Of a DNA stretch of 64,000 nucleotides, positions 61,673 to 64,000 are shown one piece after another (within the stretch, counting starts at the first letter, position 1; each line of letters begins with the position of its first letter). This stretch comes from Peromyscus leucopus (lineage: Eukaryota; Chordata; Mammalia; Rodentia; Cricetidae), in NCBI RefSeq assembly GCF_004664715.2, contig NC_051084.1:59143334-59207333 (forward strand). Reading direction: 5' to 3'. The notes below the pieces were generated by a model. The model ran no database searches. It saw only the letters and a program-made list of their open reading frames with translations, and had not been told where the DNA came from. The position numbers were made by a program, and so were the translations under genes.

Positions 61673-62180
61673 ATGCACATAAAAATCACGACTGAGTACT
61701 TATTTTCACAGGAATATACAATGGGCAAGGGGAGGATGAACTGGCCTGAGGTGAGGCTAAAAAAAATCTATTATTTCCAAAGCTCAGGCTTCCAACAGAG
61801 GGAGAAGGAAAACCCTCCTGGGGCAAAACTGCCTGAGTCAGCCAGAAAACGCCAGGAGGAGGAAGACATGAGGGCTCCTGCAGCCCTAGAGCAGGAGCCT
61901 CCTCCACCTGGCAGTCTGAACCCTCAACTGAAACCTGAGAACATCTGCCCTGTGCTTCCAGAGCCATTGGAAAGAGGGCCTGCTGCTCTCCAAACTGGGC
62001 CCAGCTCAGTCTCTTGTTCTTTCCTAATAGACCCATTTTCCTCAGATCCGGCACAGCTTTCTGTTGCTTCCGAGGACTAAGATTGTTACCTACTTTTCTT
62101 ACACATCTGTCTCCCCAACTAAAGACAAACGCTTGCACCATTACCTTCTCACTTGTAAAATGAAGACACAATTTTAACAT
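61673..62180. other. Overlapping open frames on both strands, probably non-coding
   Basis: A 135-codon + frame (61673-62080; Pro/Glu-rich, with an RKRQEEED stretch) lies opposite a 164-codon - frame (61686-62180), the longest in the window. The patch is more GC-rich than its surroundings, and no repeat family is recognised. Neither frame shows a domain or clear exon borders. It may be an old exon or a GC-rich chance frame. Confidence 0.15.
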
Positions 62181-62240
62181 GGAGAATATTAAGTAAACTA
62201 ACAGCTATGGGAGAGTTTAGGCCAGGATTCAGTATGTGAA
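62090..62240 (+). mobile_element. MIR-like fragment, weak
   Basis: 'ctcacttgtaaaatgaagac' followed by 'gagaatattaagtaaactaa' resembles the middle of MIR. The rest is not clear. Confidence 0.35.
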
Positions 62241-62244
62241 AACA

Positions 62245-63070
62245 CAGAAAGTGGTTAAATAAACCACCTGTGAACATCTTCAGCTCTGCATGACAGAACA
62301 TTCTTTATGATAAAAAATAAAAGAATAGTAAATATTTATTTTTGTTAATGTATCACCCACTCAATAGACTTACCAAACTAAGGAAGTTTCCTGAGGCAAC
62401 CAGTCTTTATATTAAAATTACATTTAGTTATTTCTGACTTTAAGATACTAGCTATTGATGAAGAAATACACTGAAATCACAGCATACAAAAAAGTTTGAG
62501 ATGTCACCCTTGTCCTAAGTATCCTATACACTCCTGTTCACCACTGAACTAATTCACATCCTTTAGGTTTTAATGAAATAATGTTATTTAATATGTTTCA
62601 CTGTATCTCCCCTATCCCCAAAAAAGGATAGTCTGAAGTTAAACATCTAAGCGAAAATGATTAACCTTTTCTCTGGAGGAGGTTCTATTAGCTCTAATGG
62701 AAGACAGCGAAAAAGCAGAAAAGATGAGATGACAGAGAATTGATGCAAAAAGATCAAATTTTGTAGCAGGGTAAATGTTTGCTTTACTCATACTGTACGA
62801 ATAAGTAAATGATATAATGACATCAAAATTTACAGTAGAATGCATTTTAAACATGGAGGCACATATTTGAAAAGTATAAAATTATCTCATGAAAGTGAAA
62901 ATTCTAGTTTAAACATCAATTTTCCTACTTAATAGCTGTGTTAAAGCAAAAGCATTCAAAAGAACACATGAAGCCTCAAAGATAATCATCAAAAAAATGG
63001 TGGGAACATGTTAATTTTTCAATCATAATTTAGCAAAATGTTAACATTTCCATACTTATTAAAAATATTA
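62245..63070. other. No supported gene
   Basis: AT-rich, nothing recognisable. Confidence 0.6.
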
Positions 63071-63075
63071 ACTTA

Positions 63076-63232
63076 GGGGCTGAAGAGATGGTAATGATCT
63101 TCTAGTAGCCCTGGGTTCTATTCCTATTACCTACATGGCAACTAACAACTGTGCAACTCCAGCCTCAGGGGACCTGATGCCCTCCTCTAATCTCCACAGG
63201 CACCAGGCACATATATGGTACAGCCAAACACG
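63076..63232 (+). mobile_element. B3/B2-type SINE
   Basis: 'ggggctgaagagatggtaat', 'cctgggttctattcctatta', 'catggcaactaacaactgtg', 'ggggacctgatgccctcctc'. A short internal deletion follows 'agatgg'. Confidence 0.88.
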
Positions 63233-63239
63233 CAGGTAG

Positions 63240-63386
63240 AACGTCCAGCATGGTCATACACACCTGTAGTCCCAGTCCTCAGGAGACTGAGGCTGCAGGG
63301 TCATGATCTCAAGGCCAGTCCAAGTTATGTGAAGACACTCCAAAGCAAAGCAAAAATAAATAAATAAAAATAAAATAAAAATAAAA
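63240..63386 (+). mobile_element. B1-like SINE with (AAATA)n tail
   Basis: 'cagcatggtcatacacacct', 'gtagtcccagtcctcaggag', 'actgaggctgcagggtcatg', 'aaggccagtccaagttatgt', then an A-rich pentamer tail. Placed immediately behind the B3 copy, giving a SINE pair. Confidence 0.8.
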
Positions 63387-64000
63387 AAGCCATCAACTTA
63401 GAAGTCAATTGAGCTCACTATATCAAAAATACTTCCAAACACCATTTTCATAAATTTAAGTCCCAGAAATTTTAAAACATTTCAGCAGATATTCTCTAGA
63501 TAAAGCAACATAAGTTATCATTTAAAAAAAAACAAATTGGATTTTTTATGTTTTTACAAATAGTTTGTCTACAATAAAATTATAATCACAATAATTTAAG
63601 GAATACAGTTTACTATGGAAATAGTTCTTTTGAATTCTTGTTTAATAAAAACATTTGCATTGATGATTTTAATACAATAATAGAACTGAAAGGCTCTTAA
63701 AAGTGTTGAAAAATAAACAATTTTAAGTGTTAAACTTGTTTAAATTTTAACATTGTACCTTGAAGAGCTCTAGTTCTTGCATAAAGAACAGTACCCTTTA
63801 TTTAGGTAAGCAATTTCCATTCCTTATGTATGAAAAATATCCCATACAATGACTGACAGGAAAAGCCTTAAAGTCAAACCTCTAACGTTACCTAGCCTGA
63901 AGCAAAGTTTAAGAAAAACAAATCAACCAACAAACAAATAAAACATAAGCACAACTCACATTTTTAGGGAGAAGAAAGGAAAAAAGCAGCAATTATGCCA
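63387..64000. other. No supported gene
   Basis: AT-rich DNA up to the window edge; nothing recognisable. Confidence 0.6.

Noticed and set aside
1..64000. CRISPR array, operons, phage or novel multi-gene system
   Set aside because: No evenly spaced short repeats with unique spacers and no prokaryotic gene layout; the DNA is clearly rodent nuclear sequence.

Overview
This window is muroid-rodent (mouse/rat/hamster-type) nuclear DNA. The evidence is the repeat set: B1 SINEs, B2/B3 SINEs with the 'ctggagagatggctcag' head, ID elements, antisense and sense rodent L1 3' ends, one URR1-type hAT element, and older MIR and L2 fragments. Long simple repeats are also present. There is no bacterial gene organisation, and no complete intact protein-coding gene can be read. 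Almost all open frames longer than 60 codons lie inside repeats or are chance frames in AT-rich DNA.

Positions 1-31 kb look intergenic or deeply intronic and are repeat-rich. At the left edge (350-418) there is a possible last coding exon on the + strand, followed by an 80-bp tandem duplication. Recognisable landmarks are a URR1 DNA transposon with inverted ends and a target duplication (1.3 kb), a full-length but broken RPL10A retrocopy with its tail turned into a purine/pyrimidine microsatellite (9.3-10.15 kb), and a U6 snRNA copy fused to an mRNA-like 3' end (12.43-12.61 kb). An antisense L1-like block carries a GC-rich array of about 218-bp units (18.4-20.05 kb), and several copies of L1 3'-end-type repeats occur at 4.8, 20.6, 21.96, 23.7, 24.2 and 29.5 kb.

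Positions 31.5-64 kb are AT-rich and poorer in young repeats, as expected of introns. Two exon-like blocks lie on the - strand: a 158-bp block with good splice sites and an open frame ending in a hydrophobic C-terminal segment (52965-53122), and a terminal-exon or 3'-UTR-like block with two AATAAA signals (about 31480-32080). Both would fit one gene transcribed from right to left through this half, but I could not recognise its protein, so the link is an inference. This half also holds two LTR-like elements (about 50.0-50.4 kb and 54.65-55.77 kb, the second with a 91/92-bp tandem duplication), scattered old B1, ID, L2 and MIR copies, and one GC-rich island at 45.08-45.31 kb with splice-like signals on both strands.

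I see no CRISPR array, operon, prophage or novel multi-gene system. The most informative items are the two retrotransposition products with readable target duplications, the GC-rich tandem array, and the unidentified - strand exon candidates.
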